Source: Edaphobacter flagellatus (lineage in GTDB: Bacteria > Acidobacteriota > Terriglobia > Terriglobales > Acidobacteriaceae). Taken from it: a stretch of 64,000 nucleotides of DNA. How positions within the stretch are numbered: position 1 is the stretch's first letter; the number at the start of each line of letters is the position of its first letter. Below, in pieces: positions 17,535 through 27,039 of the stretch. The translations under genes were made by a program, and so were the position numbers. The stretch is from the NCBI RefSeq assembly GCF_025264665.1, contig NZ_CP073697.1, positions 1,302,001-1,366,000 of the forward strand, read 5' to 3'. A model generated the notes under the pieces. It saw only the letters and a list, made by a program, of their open reading frames with translations, was not told the origin of the DNA and searched no databases.

Positions 17535-18566
17535 ATGAAAGTGGTCCTGCCAATTTTCCTAGCAGCCTCCATAATTGCTTACGCGCAGGACATCCACGTT
17601 CGCGTCGATCCCGCAGCGCCACACGCCGATCCCGGCAACGAAAATCGCACCGTTTTTCCTACGATCCAGAATGCGCTGGACCATCACCCCTGGCCCGCCG
17701 CTGGATCGCTCGGAAAAGATGGCAGCCCCGCACGCGTCTATATCGAGATCGAGCCCGGCATCTATCACGAGCGCGTGATCGTCACGCAGAACCATCCCAA
17801 CATCACTCTCATCGGCAAAGGCAAATCTCCTGAAGATGTCGTCATCACGAACTCGCTGAACGCCAGGCAGGCAGGCGGGACCTTCTTTACCCAGACCGTT
17901 GAGGTAAACGGGGATGGCTTCGAAGCCGACAACCTCACCTTCGAGAACTCCGCCGGAAACACCGGCCAGGCCGTCGCGATTGCCGTCCGCTCCGACCGCG
18001 CCATCTTCAAGCATTGCCGCTTCCTCGGCCATCAGGACACGCTTTTCGCCGATTACGGCCGTCAGTACTACATCGATTCCTACATCGAGGGCGGCGTGGA
18101 CTTCATCTTCGGCAACGCCGCCGCTGTCTTCGATCGTTCCGAGCTGCACGCCAACGGCCCCGGCTACCTTACCGCACAGTCGCGCACCTCCGCCGATCAG
18201 TCCACGGGTTACGTCATCATCAACAGCAACGTCACCAGCAGCATCGATCACACCGGCGGCAATGCTGCACGAACCACCACAGCCCTCGGCCGTCCGTGGC
18301 GTCCCTACTCGCGGGTCGTCTCTATCCATACCGAGCTCCCTGCCGACCTGGACCCCGCTGGCTGGAATAATTGGAACAATCCCGCAAACGAAAAGACTGC
18401 CTACTATGCCGAATTCGGCAACAAAGGCCCCGGCGCCAACGTTCTCCATCGCGTGCCGTGGTCGCATCCGCTCACCGCCGAGCAGGCTAACCAGTTTCTG
18501 CCGCAGAACTTTCTCCGTGGCAAGGACCATTGGGACCCGATTCAAGAGGCAGCCAGACTTCCTTAA
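17535..18566 (+). CDS. Secreted pectinesterase (CE8)
   Basis: A 343-residue pectin methylesterase that removes methyl groups from homogalacturonan, exposing it to lyases. A short signal peptide (residues 1-17, ending AYA) is followed by the right-handed parallel beta-helix. Catalytic residues are visible as Asp168 in GHQDTLF (acid/base) and Asp189 in GGVDFIFG (nucleophile). The Arg is in LGRPWRPYSRV, and GQAVAI supplies the oxyanion Gln. All signature motifs are intact. The start ATG is preceded by TACTCT ending 7 nt upstream with no Shine-Dalgarno. It is followed by the beta-glucosidase gene on the same strand 87 nt downstream, suggesting a plant-cell-wall degradation pair. Confidence 0.95.
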   Translation: MKVVLPIFLAASIIAYAQDIHVRVDPAAPHADPGNENRTVFPTIQNALDHHPWPAAGSLGKDGSPARVYIEIEPGIYHERVIVTQNHPNITLIGKGKSPEDVVITNSLNARQAGGTFFTQTVEVNGDGFEADNLTFENSAGNTGQAVAIAVRSDRAIFKHCRFLGHQDTLFADYGRQYYIDSYIEGGVDFIFGNAAAVFDRSELHANGPGYLTAQSRTSADQSTGYVIINSNVTSSIDHTGGNAARTTTALGRPWRPYSRVVSIHTELPADLDPAGWNNWNNPANEKTAYYAEFGNKGPGANVLHRVPWSHPLTAEQANQFLPQNFLRGKDHWDPIQEAARLP

Positions 18567-18653
18567 CTCATTTTTGTTCGCCAAAATTCATTGGCACCTA
18601 CAGCCAGAAGCAGCTACACTTCCCTGACAACAAAAGGAAGGCAGGAAAAACCT

Positions 18654-20108
18654 TTGAACAATCGTTTGTCTCGACGAACATTCGCCAAACTTTTCGGCTC
18701 CGCGGCACTTGCTCCAACTGTTCTTCCCGCCTTCGCGGCACCGTCCGGCGCAGGCTCCGCGCCGACACCGCATCCTTTTCCTAAAGGCTTTCTGTGGGGA
18801 TCGGCTACGGCCTCGTATCAGGTCGAAGGCGCTGTCAACGAAGACGGACGCGGCCCATCCATCTGGGACACCTTCTCGCACACGCCCGGTAAGACCAACA
18901 ACGGCGACACAGGCGACGTTGCCAACGACCACTACCATCGCTACAAGAGCGACATCCAGCTCATGAAAGCGCTTGGCCTCCAGACCTACCGCTTCTCCGT
19001 CGCGTGGCCACGCATCTTCCCAACCGGAACGGGCACTCCTAACCCAAAGGGCCTCGATTTCTATAACCGCCTCGTCGACGAGTTGCTCGCCAACAACATT
19101 CAGCCCTACTGCACGCTCTTCCACTGGGACCTCCCGCAGGCGCTCGAAGACAAAGGCGGCTGGCAGTCGCGCGATACCTCCGAAGCCTTCGCCAACTATG
19201 CGGGCTACGTCGCCGGACATCTCTCTGACCGCGTCAAGCACTTCATGACGCTCAATGAGATGAGTTCCTTCGTCGACATCGGCTACCGCGAAGGGCGCCA
19301 TGCTCCGGGACTCCGCCTCACGCCCGACAAGGTCAACCAGGTGCGCCACCACGCCGTGCTTGCCCACGGACTCGGCGTGCAGGCCATCCGCGCCCACGCC
19401 AGGCCCGGCACCAAGATCGGATTCGCCGAAAACTCGCAGGCCTGTGCTCCCGTCATCGAGAACGCCGAACACATCGCCGCCGCCCGCAAAGCCATGCGCG
19501 AAGAAAACGCCGGCTACCTCACCGTTGTGCTCGAAGGCAAATATACCGACGCCTATCTCGAACACCACGGCGCGAACGCCCCCAGATTCACCGCCGCCGA
19601 CATGAAGGCCATCGGCTCGCCCATCGATTTCGTCGGCTTCAACAACTACACCGCCACCTGGGTGCGCGCCGATGCCAACCCGCGAGGCTACGCCGTCGTT
19701 CCCGACCCAGCCTCGTACCCGCACATGATGAGTTCCTGGCTGCATGTCGGCCCACAGGGCCTCTACTGGGGCCCGAAGTTCATCTCGGAGATCTGGGGAG
19801 TGAAGGAGATCTACATCACCGAGAACGGAGCCTCGTCTACCGACATCCTCACCCCCGATGGACACGTCTACGACTCCGACCGCGTGATGTACCTGCGCAA
19901 CTACCTCACACAGCTGCAGCGCGGCGTCTCCGAAGGCGTCCCCGTCAAGGGCTACTTCTGCTGGTCGTTCATGGATAACTTCGAGTGGGCCGATGGCTAC
20001 GACTACCGCTTCGGTCTTCATTATGTCGACTTCAAGACTCAAAAGCGCACGCCGAAACTAAGCGCTCACTTCTACAAAGAAGTCATCACGCGCAACGGAC
20101 TGGCATAA
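18654..20108 (+). CDS. Tat-exported family 1 glycoside hydrolase (beta-glucosidase)
   Basis: A 484-residue GH1 enzyme, probably hydrolysing beta-linked glucosides or galactosides from plant oligosaccharides. The frame is open further upstream, but the TTG at 18654 is preferred. It has AAGGAAGGCAGGA before it, and it places a clean twin-arginine signal (LSRRTFAKLFGS, then Ala-rich) at the N-terminus. The mature domain begins FPKGFLWGSATASYQVEGA, the GH1 N-terminal signature. The acid/base Glu is in MTLNEM (Glu202; the usual P after NE is M) and the nucleophile Glu in YITENGAS (Glu390). LFHWDLPQAL and WSFMDNFEWADGY are also intact. Export of a GH1 enzyme by Tat fits periplasmic oligosaccharide processing. 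The hairpin at 20135-20170 ends the transcript. Confidence 0.95.
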   Translation: MNNRLSRRTFAKLFGSAALAPTVLPAFAAPSGAGSAPTPHPFPKGFLWGSATASYQVEGAVNEDGRGPSIWDTFSHTPGKTNNGDTGDVANDHYHRYKSDIQLMKALGLQTYRFSVAWPRIFPTGTGTPNPKGLDFYNRLVDELLANNIQPYCTLFHWDLPQALEDKGGWQSRDTSEAFANYAGYVAGHLSDRVKHFMTLNEMSSFVDIGYREGRHAPGLRLTPDKVNQVRHHAVLAHGLGVQAIRAHARPGTKIGFAENSQACAPVIENAEHIAAARKAMREENAGYLTVVLEGKYTDAYLEHHGANAPRFTAADMKAIGSPIDFVGFNNYTATWVRADANPRGYAVVPDPASYPHMMSSWLHVGPQGLYWGPKFISEIWGVKEIYITENGASSTDILTPDGHVYDSDRVMYLRNYLTQLQRGVSEGVPVKGYFCWSFMDNFEWADGYDYRFGLHYVDFKTQKRTPKLSAHFYKEVITRNGLA

Positions 20109-20134
20109 GCTTCCATCGTTGTTCTGCATTGCAG

Positions 20135-20170
20135 AAAAGAGCGCTATGTCGCATGGCATAGCGCTCTTTT
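20135..20170 (+). terminator. Terminator after the beta-glucosidase gene
   Basis: Perfect 14-bp arms (AAAAGAGCGCTATG / CATAGCGCTCTTTT) with an 8-nt loop lie 26 nt after the stop. The right arm itself supplies the T-tract. Confidence 0.85.
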
Positions 20171-20409
20171 GCGAATGGCCATCACCAGTCAAGGGCGATA
20201 ATCGCACCAAATTTAGCCTCCTTTTCGGGCCTCACGGCACTGCGAGGAATCACTTATTTCATTCATAAAAAGAGAGAACTCATTTCAGTGCAACACTTTG
20301 CATAATCCCGGAAAATGCTTTCAGACTAGGCACTTGCGCGATGCGGCTCTATTGTAAGGCTGGGTTTTCAAAGCAGAGCTTTTCCAGTTCATTTGCAGGA
20401 GAAACAACC
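20171..20409 (+). other. Leader region of the PEP-CTERM gene; nothing else recognised
   Basis: The 300-bp gap between the GH1 and PEP-CTERM genes holds the terminator above and then an AT-richer stretch (CACTTATTTCATTCATAAAAAGAGAG) that probably contains the next promoter. No ORF with a convincing start, RNA gene or repeat was found. CAGGAG at 20396-20401 is the ribosome site for the next gene. Confidence 0.5.
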
Positions 20410-20967
20410 TTGCGCAAACTTCTTCTTTCTCTCGGAGTCATTCTGGCGTTCGCCATCGTACCGGCGCTCCATGCAACTCCAATTACGGGCCAGTTCACGA
20501 TCGTCGGCCCTGCCGTTCAGGACACAGGCTCTGAGCTGATCTTCGCCACGAAAGACCTTCATATCGGCGATCAGAGCGCATTGACCGGTTCGTTTCCATC
20601 GCTGCTGTATGGCGGTTTGTACGGCTATGTGACGCCGACGACGATCGACTACGCAAGCTATGTCCCCGACAGCGCCGTATTCACCTTCAGCAGTGGAGCG
20701 ACACAGTTCACCTTCACGCTCGCTTCTCTTACTCCGGATTGGTTCGGCATACCCGGCTATTTTGTGGGCACAGGTACGATTGCATCGCTGAAGCCAGGCT
20801 TTGATCCAACACCGGGCTGGCTCTCCTTCAGCACGGACCCGGACGGCACAGTCAACTTCTCGGCCACAGGCTCTACCGTTGCGCCAACGCCTGAGCCCTC
20901 CACGCTGCTACTGCTCGGCACCGGCCTGGTGGGAGCTGTCGGAGCGCTACGCCGCAGACTCGCCTGA
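20410..20967 (+). CDS. PEP-CTERM sorting-signal exoprotein
   Basis: A 185-residue secreted protein of unknown function. The TTG at 20410 is chosen because CAGGAG lies 8 nt upstream and because it begins directly with a signal peptide (LRKLLLSLGVILAFAIVPALHA). The mature body is beta-rich and without recognisable catalytic motifs. The C-terminus carries the complete tripartite PEP-CTERM signal: TPEPST, a hydrophobic segment LLLLGTGLVGAVGAL and the basic end RRRLA. Such proteins are normally processed by an exosortase and linked to extracellular polysaccharide; no exosortase gene lies in this window. Family-level function is unknown. Confidence 0.88.
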   Translation: MRKLLLSLGVILAFAIVPALHATPITGQFTIVGPAVQDTGSELIFATKDLHIGDQSALTGSFPSLLYGGLYGYVTPTTIDYASYVPDSAVFTFSSGATQFTFTLASLTPDWFGIPGYFVGTGTIASLKPGFDPTPGWLSFSTDPDGTVNFSATGSTVAPTPEPSTLLLLGTGLVGAVGALRRRLA

Positions 20968-20998
20968 GCCTGTCCCAAAAACTCATCTTGCGGATGCA

Positions 20999-21028
20999 AA
21001 AGCGGCCTCTCCTGAGAGAGGCCGCTTT
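20999..21028. terminator. Bidirectional terminator between PEP-CTERM gene and argG
   Basis: Perfect 13-bp arms (AAAGCGGCCTCTC / GAGAGGCCGCTTT) flank a 4-nt loop, with A and T runs at the two ends. It can serve both convergent genes (stops at 20967 and 21048). Confidence 0.85.
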
Positions 21029-21047
21029 ATGTGTAATCATGCCGGAC

Positions 21048-22385
<1,338 letters not shown>

Positions 22386-22563
22386 TCAGCCTTCAAACAC
22401 AGAGATTTTCGGAGTTATCCGAGTTTCAGTATCCTTGCCCGTCAACAGCAGAGTCAAACCCGCCGCCGTAATAAACTCCGGCAGCGTGTGCCTCCGAATA
22501 ATTAGTATCCGGCTAACATTATTTTTGCGTTACGCTGTCCCTCAGCCGTGCCACGAGGTTCCG

Positions 22564-23337
22564 ATGCGTTCTTTGCCGTCGTCTCTCGCTGCAATCTCTC
22601 TGCTTAGCCTCTTCGCCTCTACGTCGGTCTCCGCTCAGACTCCAGCGCCACCACCTCCAGCGCAGGCGCGAGTCTACCCGGGCGTTCAGACCTATATCCC
22701 CGGCATCTTTGTCACGCCGGTGCCCAACGCTCCCTTTACGGCCAAGGTCGATATCATCTCGCACGAGCTTCTCCCCGACGGCACCGTTAATATCCGTACA
22801 ACGATCAACCACATCGCCCGCTCTTCTTCTGGCCGCATCTACAACGAGCGGCGCCAGCTTGTCCCCGCCAGCTTCAAGGGCGAGCCCCGCATCCTCGAAA
22901 CCCACATCTACGATCCCAATGACCGCTCCAACATCTTCTGCAATCCCTACACCCACATTGCCCGCGAAGCTACGCTCCGCCAGCCGCCGCAGGCTCCGCC
23001 GAATGCCGTGCCTCGCCCTGCTCTAGCCAATCCTTACTTGAAAGAGGAGCAGATCGGCACCCAACCTCTCGCCGGCCTCACCCTCACCGGCATCCGCCGC
23101 ACCCGGACAATCCCTGCACAGGTCAGCACAACCGGCAAAGACGTCATCATCACCGATGAATACTGGTACTCTCCCGACCTCTCCATCTACATGATCATCA
23201 AGCACAACGATCCCCGCACCGGCGAACAGATCGTAGCCGTCAGCGAGGTCGACCGCCATGAACCCTCTGCAAGCCTTCTGGCCGTTCCTCAGGGTTATAA
23301 GATCGTCGACGAAAACCCACCTGAAGCAACGCAGTGA
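22564..23337 (+). CDS. Secreted protein of unknown function
   Basis: A 257-residue protein with a clear signal peptide (residues 1-25: MRSLPSSLAAISLLSLFAST then SVSAQ) and a Pro/Ala-rich linker (TPAPPPPAQA). I do not recognise a named domain. Conserved-looking features are FTAKVDIISHELLPDGTVN, two segments describing beta strands with Arg/Tyr (GRIYNERRQLVPAS), and a later DEYWYSPDLSIYMIIKHNDPRTGEQIVAVSEVDRHEP. The last is reminiscent of acidobacterial periplasmic proteins of unknown role. The ATG at 22564 has ACGAGG upstream and puts the signal peptide at the N-terminus, so longer starts are not used. It is a single-gene unit, and a copy of the dispersed repeat begins 16 bp after the stop. 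Confidence 0.75.
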   Translation: MRSLPSSLAAISLLSLFASTSVSAQTPAPPPPAQARVYPGVQTYIPGIFVTPVPNAPFTAKVDIISHELLPDGTVNIRTTINHIARSSSGRIYNERRQLVPASFKGEPRILETHIYDPNDRSNIFCNPYTHIAREATLRQPPQAPPNAVPRPALANPYLKEEQIGTQPLAGLTLTGIRRTRTIPAQVSTTGKDVIITDEYWYSPDLSIYMIIKHNDPRTGEQIVAVSEVDRHEPSASLLAVPQGYKIVDENPPEATQ

Positions 23338-23353
23338 AGCTTCGCGCACAAAA

Positions 23354-23560
23354 CCCTGTCAAGCTCTCCGAGAATGCAAATCAGCTCGCATATCACGCCA
23401 ACTGACAGAATCGAAATAACTTGCCGCATCCATAGAGATGCGTCTCGAAGTGCCGATTCATTCCACTCCATTCGCTACAATAGAAGGAGTAGAGAAACAG
23501 TCCGGACACTGTGTCCGGACTGTTTCTTTTGCAGAATGAATACTTTGCAAACCTCCTCGC
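23354..23560 (+). repeat. Probable divergent copy C of the structured dispersed element
   Basis: Within the 356-bp gap before rimO, the blocks of the element at 55812-56040 recur in the same order but more diverged. They are CCTGTCAAGC (23355), AATGCAAATC, TGCCGATT-N9-CTC, TCGCTACAAT, a hairpin at 23493-23527 and GAATACTTTGCAAACC. The spacing CCGATT-N17-TACAAT is identical to CCGATT-N17-TATACT in copy B. The tail inverted repeat of copies A and B was not found here. The remainder of the gap, to 23693, holds nothing further that I recognise. Confidence 0.5.
23493..23527 (+). terminator. Near-perfect 35-bp palindrome, terminator-like
   Basis: Arms AGAAACAGTCCGGACAC (23493-23509) and GTGTCCGGACTGTTTCT (23511-23527) are perfectly complementary around a single central T. 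TTTGCAG follows. It lies 156 nt after the stop of the secreted-protein gene and about 12 nt after a TACAAT hexamer. It may therefore end a very short RNA rather than the upstream gene. Confidence 0.6.
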
Positions 23561-23693
23561 AGCGTTTTCAGGACTTCAGCTATGCCGCCGCCGGGGGTGC
23601 GCCTATAAGCCAATATTTATGAATACTTTGCGCAAATTCGAACGGAGTGGGGCGCGCAGCAGATACATCGAAAAACTGGTAAACTAGGAGGCT

Positions 23694-25292
23694 GTGACTC
23701 CCCCTGTCCAAACCGAAGCCACAGGTGTGTCCGAAGCCCCGTCTGGCTCTGCAAAGCCCAAAATCGGCTTCGTCTCCTTGGGGTGCCCCAAAAACCTCGT
23801 CGACTCCGAGGTCATGATGGGCCTGCTTCACTCCGCCGGAGGCCAACTCACCCCAGCAGCCGAAGACGCCGAGATCATCGTGGTCAACACCTGCAGCTTC
23901 ATCGACTCGGCGAAACAAGAGTCCGTCAACACCATCCTCGAGATGGCCCAGCACAAGCAGGCCAACGGTGGCCGCGCTCGCAAGCTGATCGTTGCCGGCT
24001 GCCTCGTCGAGCGTTACCGTGACGAGATACAAAAAAATATCCCCGAGGTTGATGCCGTCGTCGGAACCGGCGAGCTCGAAGCAATCCTCGCCGCCGCAGG
24101 GCTCGCACCCAAGCCGACGCAGCCGCAGGATTCGCCCTTCAACATCCTGCCGCAGGGACTGGTCAGCCGCGCTCACAGCGCCGTGCAGCAACATTCGCGG
24201 CCAGAAGAAGACTCAACGCAGGTCAGGATCGAGCACCACGAGATCGCATCACGCCCCGAAGGCGATCTCCGCGAGCAGCAGGGCCGCTTCTCCCGCGCCT
24301 CTTGGGACGGAGCCACCGCAGCACTGCCCGAGTATCTCTACTCCGACGAGACGCCGCGCATCCTCGCCACGCCACGCGCGTCGGCTTATATCAAGATCGC
24401 CGAAGGCTGCGACCACCCCTGCAGCTTCTGCATCATCCCGCAGCTCCGCGGAAAGTTCCGCTCGCGGCGCATGTCGTCGATCGTGTCTGAGGCGGAAAAG
24501 CTCATCGCGCAGGGCGTCCGCGAGATTACCCTCATCGGCCAGGACACCACCTGCTACGGCGAAGACCTCGGCCTCACCGACGGCCTCGCCCAGCTGCTCG
24601 AAGCGCTCGCCGCGCTGCCCGGCCTCAAGTGGCTCCGCTTCCTCTACACCTACCCCAACAAGGTGACGACGCGACTGCTTGAAACGATGGCGAAGCACGA
24701 CAACATCGCCAAGTACCTCGACGTACCTCTGCAGCACGCCAGCGCCAGCGTCCTCAAGCGCATGAAGCGCGGCGGCAACGCCAAAATCTTCCTCGACCTC
24801 ATCGAGAAGGCCCGCCGCATCGTTCCTGGCATCGTCATCCGCACCAGCTTCATCGTCGGCTTCCCGGGCGAGACCGAAAACGACTACAAAGAGCTCGAAG
24901 CCTTCATCAAGGCAGCGAAGATCGACTGGCTCGGAGTCTTCACCTACTCCGACGAAGAGGGCGCTAAAGCCTTCGAGCTCGACGCCGCGCTCAAGGTCCC
25001 CGAGCGCACCATTCAGGCCCGCCGCCGCAAGCTGATGAAGCTCCAGCAAAAGATCAGCGCAAGGGCAAAGGCAGAATGGGTAGGCCGCGAGGTCGACCTC
25101 CTCGTCGAAGGCGAGTCCGAAGAGACCGAACTCCTTTGGGAAGGCCGCACCATCCAGCACGCCCCCGAGATCGACGGCAAGGTCTTCATCAACGACTTCG
25201 GCCCACACGAAGAACTCGTCCCCGGCACCTTCTACCGCGCCGAGATCACCGAGTCCCACGACTACGACGTAGTCGTGAGAATCATCGAATAA
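23694..25292 (+). CDS. rimO: Ribosomal protein uS12 methylthiotransferase
   Basis: A 532-residue radical-SAM enzyme that adds a methylthio group to an aspartate of ribosomal protein uS12. The UPF0004 domain holds the auxiliary-cluster cysteines Cys31 (GCPKN), Cys67 (NTCSF) and Cys103 (AGCLV). The radical-SAM motif is CDHPCSFC (Cys239, Cys243, Cys246), and a TRAM domain ends the protein. Between the first two domains lies a low-complexity insertion of ~80 residues (136-215), which makes the protein ~90 residues longer than common RimO. The GTG at 23694 sits only two bases after AGGAGG, too close for normal use. A GTG at 23727 is an alternative start, or the message is leaderless. The gene ends exactly where the convergent gene ends. 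Confidence 0.95.
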   Translation: MTPPVQTEATGVSEAPSGSAKPKIGFVSLGCPKNLVDSEVMMGLLHSAGGQLTPAAEDAEIIVVNTCSFIDSAKQESVNTILEMAQHKQANGGRARKLIVAGCLVERYRDEIQKNIPEVDAVVGTGELEAILAAAGLAPKPTQPQDSPFNILPQGLVSRAHSAVQQHSRPEEDSTQVRIEHHEIASRPEGDLREQQGRFSRASWDGATAALPEYLYSDETPRILATPRASAYIKIAEGCDHPCSFCIIPQLRGKFRSRRMSSIVSEAEKLIAQGVREITLIGQDTTCYGEDLGLTDGLAQLLEALAALPGLKWLRFLYTYPNKVTTRLLETMAKHDNIAKYLDVPLQHASASVLKRMKRGGNAKIFLDLIEKARRIVPGIVIRTSFIVGFPGETENDYKELEAFIKAAKIDWLGVFTYSDEEGAKAFELDAALKVPERTIQARRRKLMKLQQKISARAKAEWVGREVDLLVEGESEETELLWEGRTIQHAPEIDGKVFINDFGPHEELVPGTFYRAEITESHDYDVVVRIIE

Positions 25293-26171
25293 CTAATTTG
25301 CGCCCAAAATCGCTCGAGTAACACTTTGGAAAAGCTCTTGAGGATTGTTCGTGCAGCCTTGGCCCCCATGCTCAGCGGTCTCTCGCTTGTGCTGGGGAGC
25401 GTTGGAACTTGCATAAAAGAAAAATGGCGTTTGATCTCCACCAGAACGAACAGCATCCAGTAAAACGTAGCCTTCTCTTGGTCCTTCGCGTCGACCCATG
25501 TCAGAAATTATCGCTGCGAATTTCCGAGTAGAAAGTATGCGTAATGCTTCGTTGGTCGATTCAGCCAAAGTAAACGTTATTCCGACTGACTCAAATGCAC
25601 TTCTCTCATGAATATTGTTGTCGGGCCGATCATCCACCCACAAAACCTGCCTGCGCCACCCATCTGGCGCAGGAGAAGTCGCCGTTGGCTTGGCATGCTG
25701 AACCATCTCTACTAAGTGTTCAACTTCAAGAGATGTCGTTGGAGGTTGACTTTTCGCGGAAGCAAGCGTCAACGAAGCAACCGCTGACATTTGCATCTTC
25801 ATATAGTTTTCTTCATTTTTAAAGTCTTCGGGCGCAAATAGCTTCCCACTATGCTTGCTCACTAACCAACAAAAAACACTCAATACCAAAACCGGAAAGC
25901 CAACAAGAAAATAGATCAGAGGGGTCTTTTGTTCAGCTGTAAAGGAACTACTAAAGGCGGTTACGAGACAAGCAAACCCGTATACAAGCACTATAAACAG
26001 CGCAATGATCCCTAGTGGATTACGCGCAAGGCCTTTGGCTGTTTCTCCAAAATCTTTGGTATCACTCAAGGCACCGTCCTCAGTTGAACTAATAGGAAAC
26101 TTGGGTAAGGATAAGGGGACTACTACCTTGCGTACAAGCTCAAATGAGCATTCGCTGTTGCGTGAATCCAC
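25293..26171 (-). CDS. Two-TM membrane protein with atypical response-receiver domain
   Basis: A 292-residue protein. Residues ~53-73 (LGIIALFIVLVYGFACLVTA) and ~84-104 (PLIYFLVGFPVLVLSVFCWL) are membrane helices, followed by a short LFAPEDFKNEENY motif and a ~50-residue linker. A receiver-like fold occupies ~174-290. It has the acidic pair (VDD, 180-181), the acceptor Asp224 in IISDMGR and a Ser/Thr switch in FYASSN. The usual invariant Lys near the end is replaced in GCTNNPQEL. The start is a GTG with AGAGGGA upstream. GC content is visibly lower (about 45% in sampled lines) than both neighbours, and the stop codon directly abuts the rimO stop. The N-terminal two-helix module is, to my knowledge, shared by diverse stand-alone signalling or defence-type proteins. 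Function unknown; acquisition by transfer is likely. Confidence 0.75.
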   Translation of the reverse strand: MDSRNSECSFELVRKVVVPLSLPKFPISSTEDGALSDTKDFGETAKGLARNPLGIIALFIVLVYGFACLVTAFSSSFTAEQKTPLIYFLVGFPVLVLSVFCWLVSKHSGKLFAPEDFKNEENYMKMQMSAVASLTLASAKSQPPTTSLEVEHLVEMVQHAKPTATSPAPDGWRRQVLWVDDRPDNNIHERSAFESVGITFTLAESTNEALRILSTRKFAAIISDMGRREGPREGYVLLDAVRSGGDQTPFFFYASSNAPQHKRETAEHGGQGCTNNPQELFQSVTRAILGAN

Positions 26172-26212
26172 GGAATCCCTCTTGCATCCTATTTGGTAAC
26201 ACAGGAGACGAC

Positions 26213-26989
26213 ATGGACCTGCAGCTCAAAGGCAAAACAGCAATCGTCACCGGAGGGTCCGCAGGCATCGGCCTCGCCATCACCAAGGCTCTTGCCGCTG
26301 AAGGCGTCACGGTCACAGTCCCCGGACGCAGCAAAGAGAAGCTCGACAAAGCCCTCGCCGGAATCAGCAACGTCAAAGGCGTCGTCGCCGATCCCGGAAC
26401 CGCCGAAGGCGCAGCTTCACTTATTCAGCAGGTCCCCGACACCGATATTCTGATCAACAACCTCGGCATCTACGAGCCCAAGCCCTTCGCCGAGATCACC
26501 GACGCCGACTGGCTCCGGCTCTTTGAGGTCAACGTCCTCAGCGGTGTCCGCCTCTCGCGCCACTACTTTCCGCGTATGCTCGAGCGCAACTGGGGCCGCG
26601 TCATCTTCATCTCGTCGGAGTCCGGCATCATGACGCCGCCTGAGATGATCCACTACGGCGTCACCAAATCCTCACAACTCGCCATCTCGCGCGGCCTTGC
26701 CGAACTCACCAAAGGCACTACGGTTACGGTCAACACCATCCTGCCGGGACCAACACGCTCCGAGGGCATCGTGGATTTCCTCAAAAACATCTCTTCGGAA
26801 AAGAACCCGACGCCTGAGCAGGCAGAGAAGGAGTTCTTTGAGAAGCATCGCTCCAGCTCGCTGCTGCAGCGGCTGATCAAAAGCGAGGAGATCGCGAGCC
26901 TCGTCGCCTACATTGCCAGCCCACTCTCTGCCGCGACCAATGGCGCTGCTCTGCGTGCCGAAGGCGGCCTGCTGCGCTCCATTGCCTGA
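26213..26989 (+). CDS. SDR-family NAD(P)-dependent oxidoreductase
   Basis: A 258-residue classical short-chain dehydrogenase/reductase. The Rossmann nucleotide motif is TGGSAGIG (residues ~14-21), with NNLGIYEP replacing the usual NNAG. The catalytic Ser lies in FISSESG, and Tyr-x3-Lys is HYGVTKSSQ. The C-terminus has the common helical insertion before ASPLSAATNGAALRAEGG. The substrate is unknown. CAGGAGA precedes the ATG at 26213, which is preferred over upstream in-frame codons. It is divergent from the membrane receiver gene, with 41 bp between their starts. It precedes yacG and pgpA on the same strand. Confidence 0.93.
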   Translation: MDLQLKGKTAIVTGGSAGIGLAITKALAAEGVTVTVPGRSKEKLDKALAGISNVKGVVADPGTAEGAASLIQQVPDTDILINNLGIYEPKPFAEITDADWLRLFEVNVLSGVRLSRHYFPRMLERNWGRVIFISSESGIMTPPEMIHYGVTKSSQLAISRGLAELTKGTTVTVNTILPGPTRSEGIVDFLKNISSEKNPTPEQAEKEFFEKHRSSSLLQRLIKSEEIASLVAYIASPLSAATNGAALRAEGGLLRSIA

Positions 26990-27039
26990 TGGAGCTGCAG
27001 CTATCCTTGATCACGCAGAGATTTACAATCGATATTGCA

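Noticed and set aside
18588..20042. 484-codon minus-strand frame opposite the GH1 gene
   Set aside because: It mirrors the GH1 codon pattern (Val/Gly/Asp-rich composition) and lacks any family resemblance; the plus-strand gene is complete.
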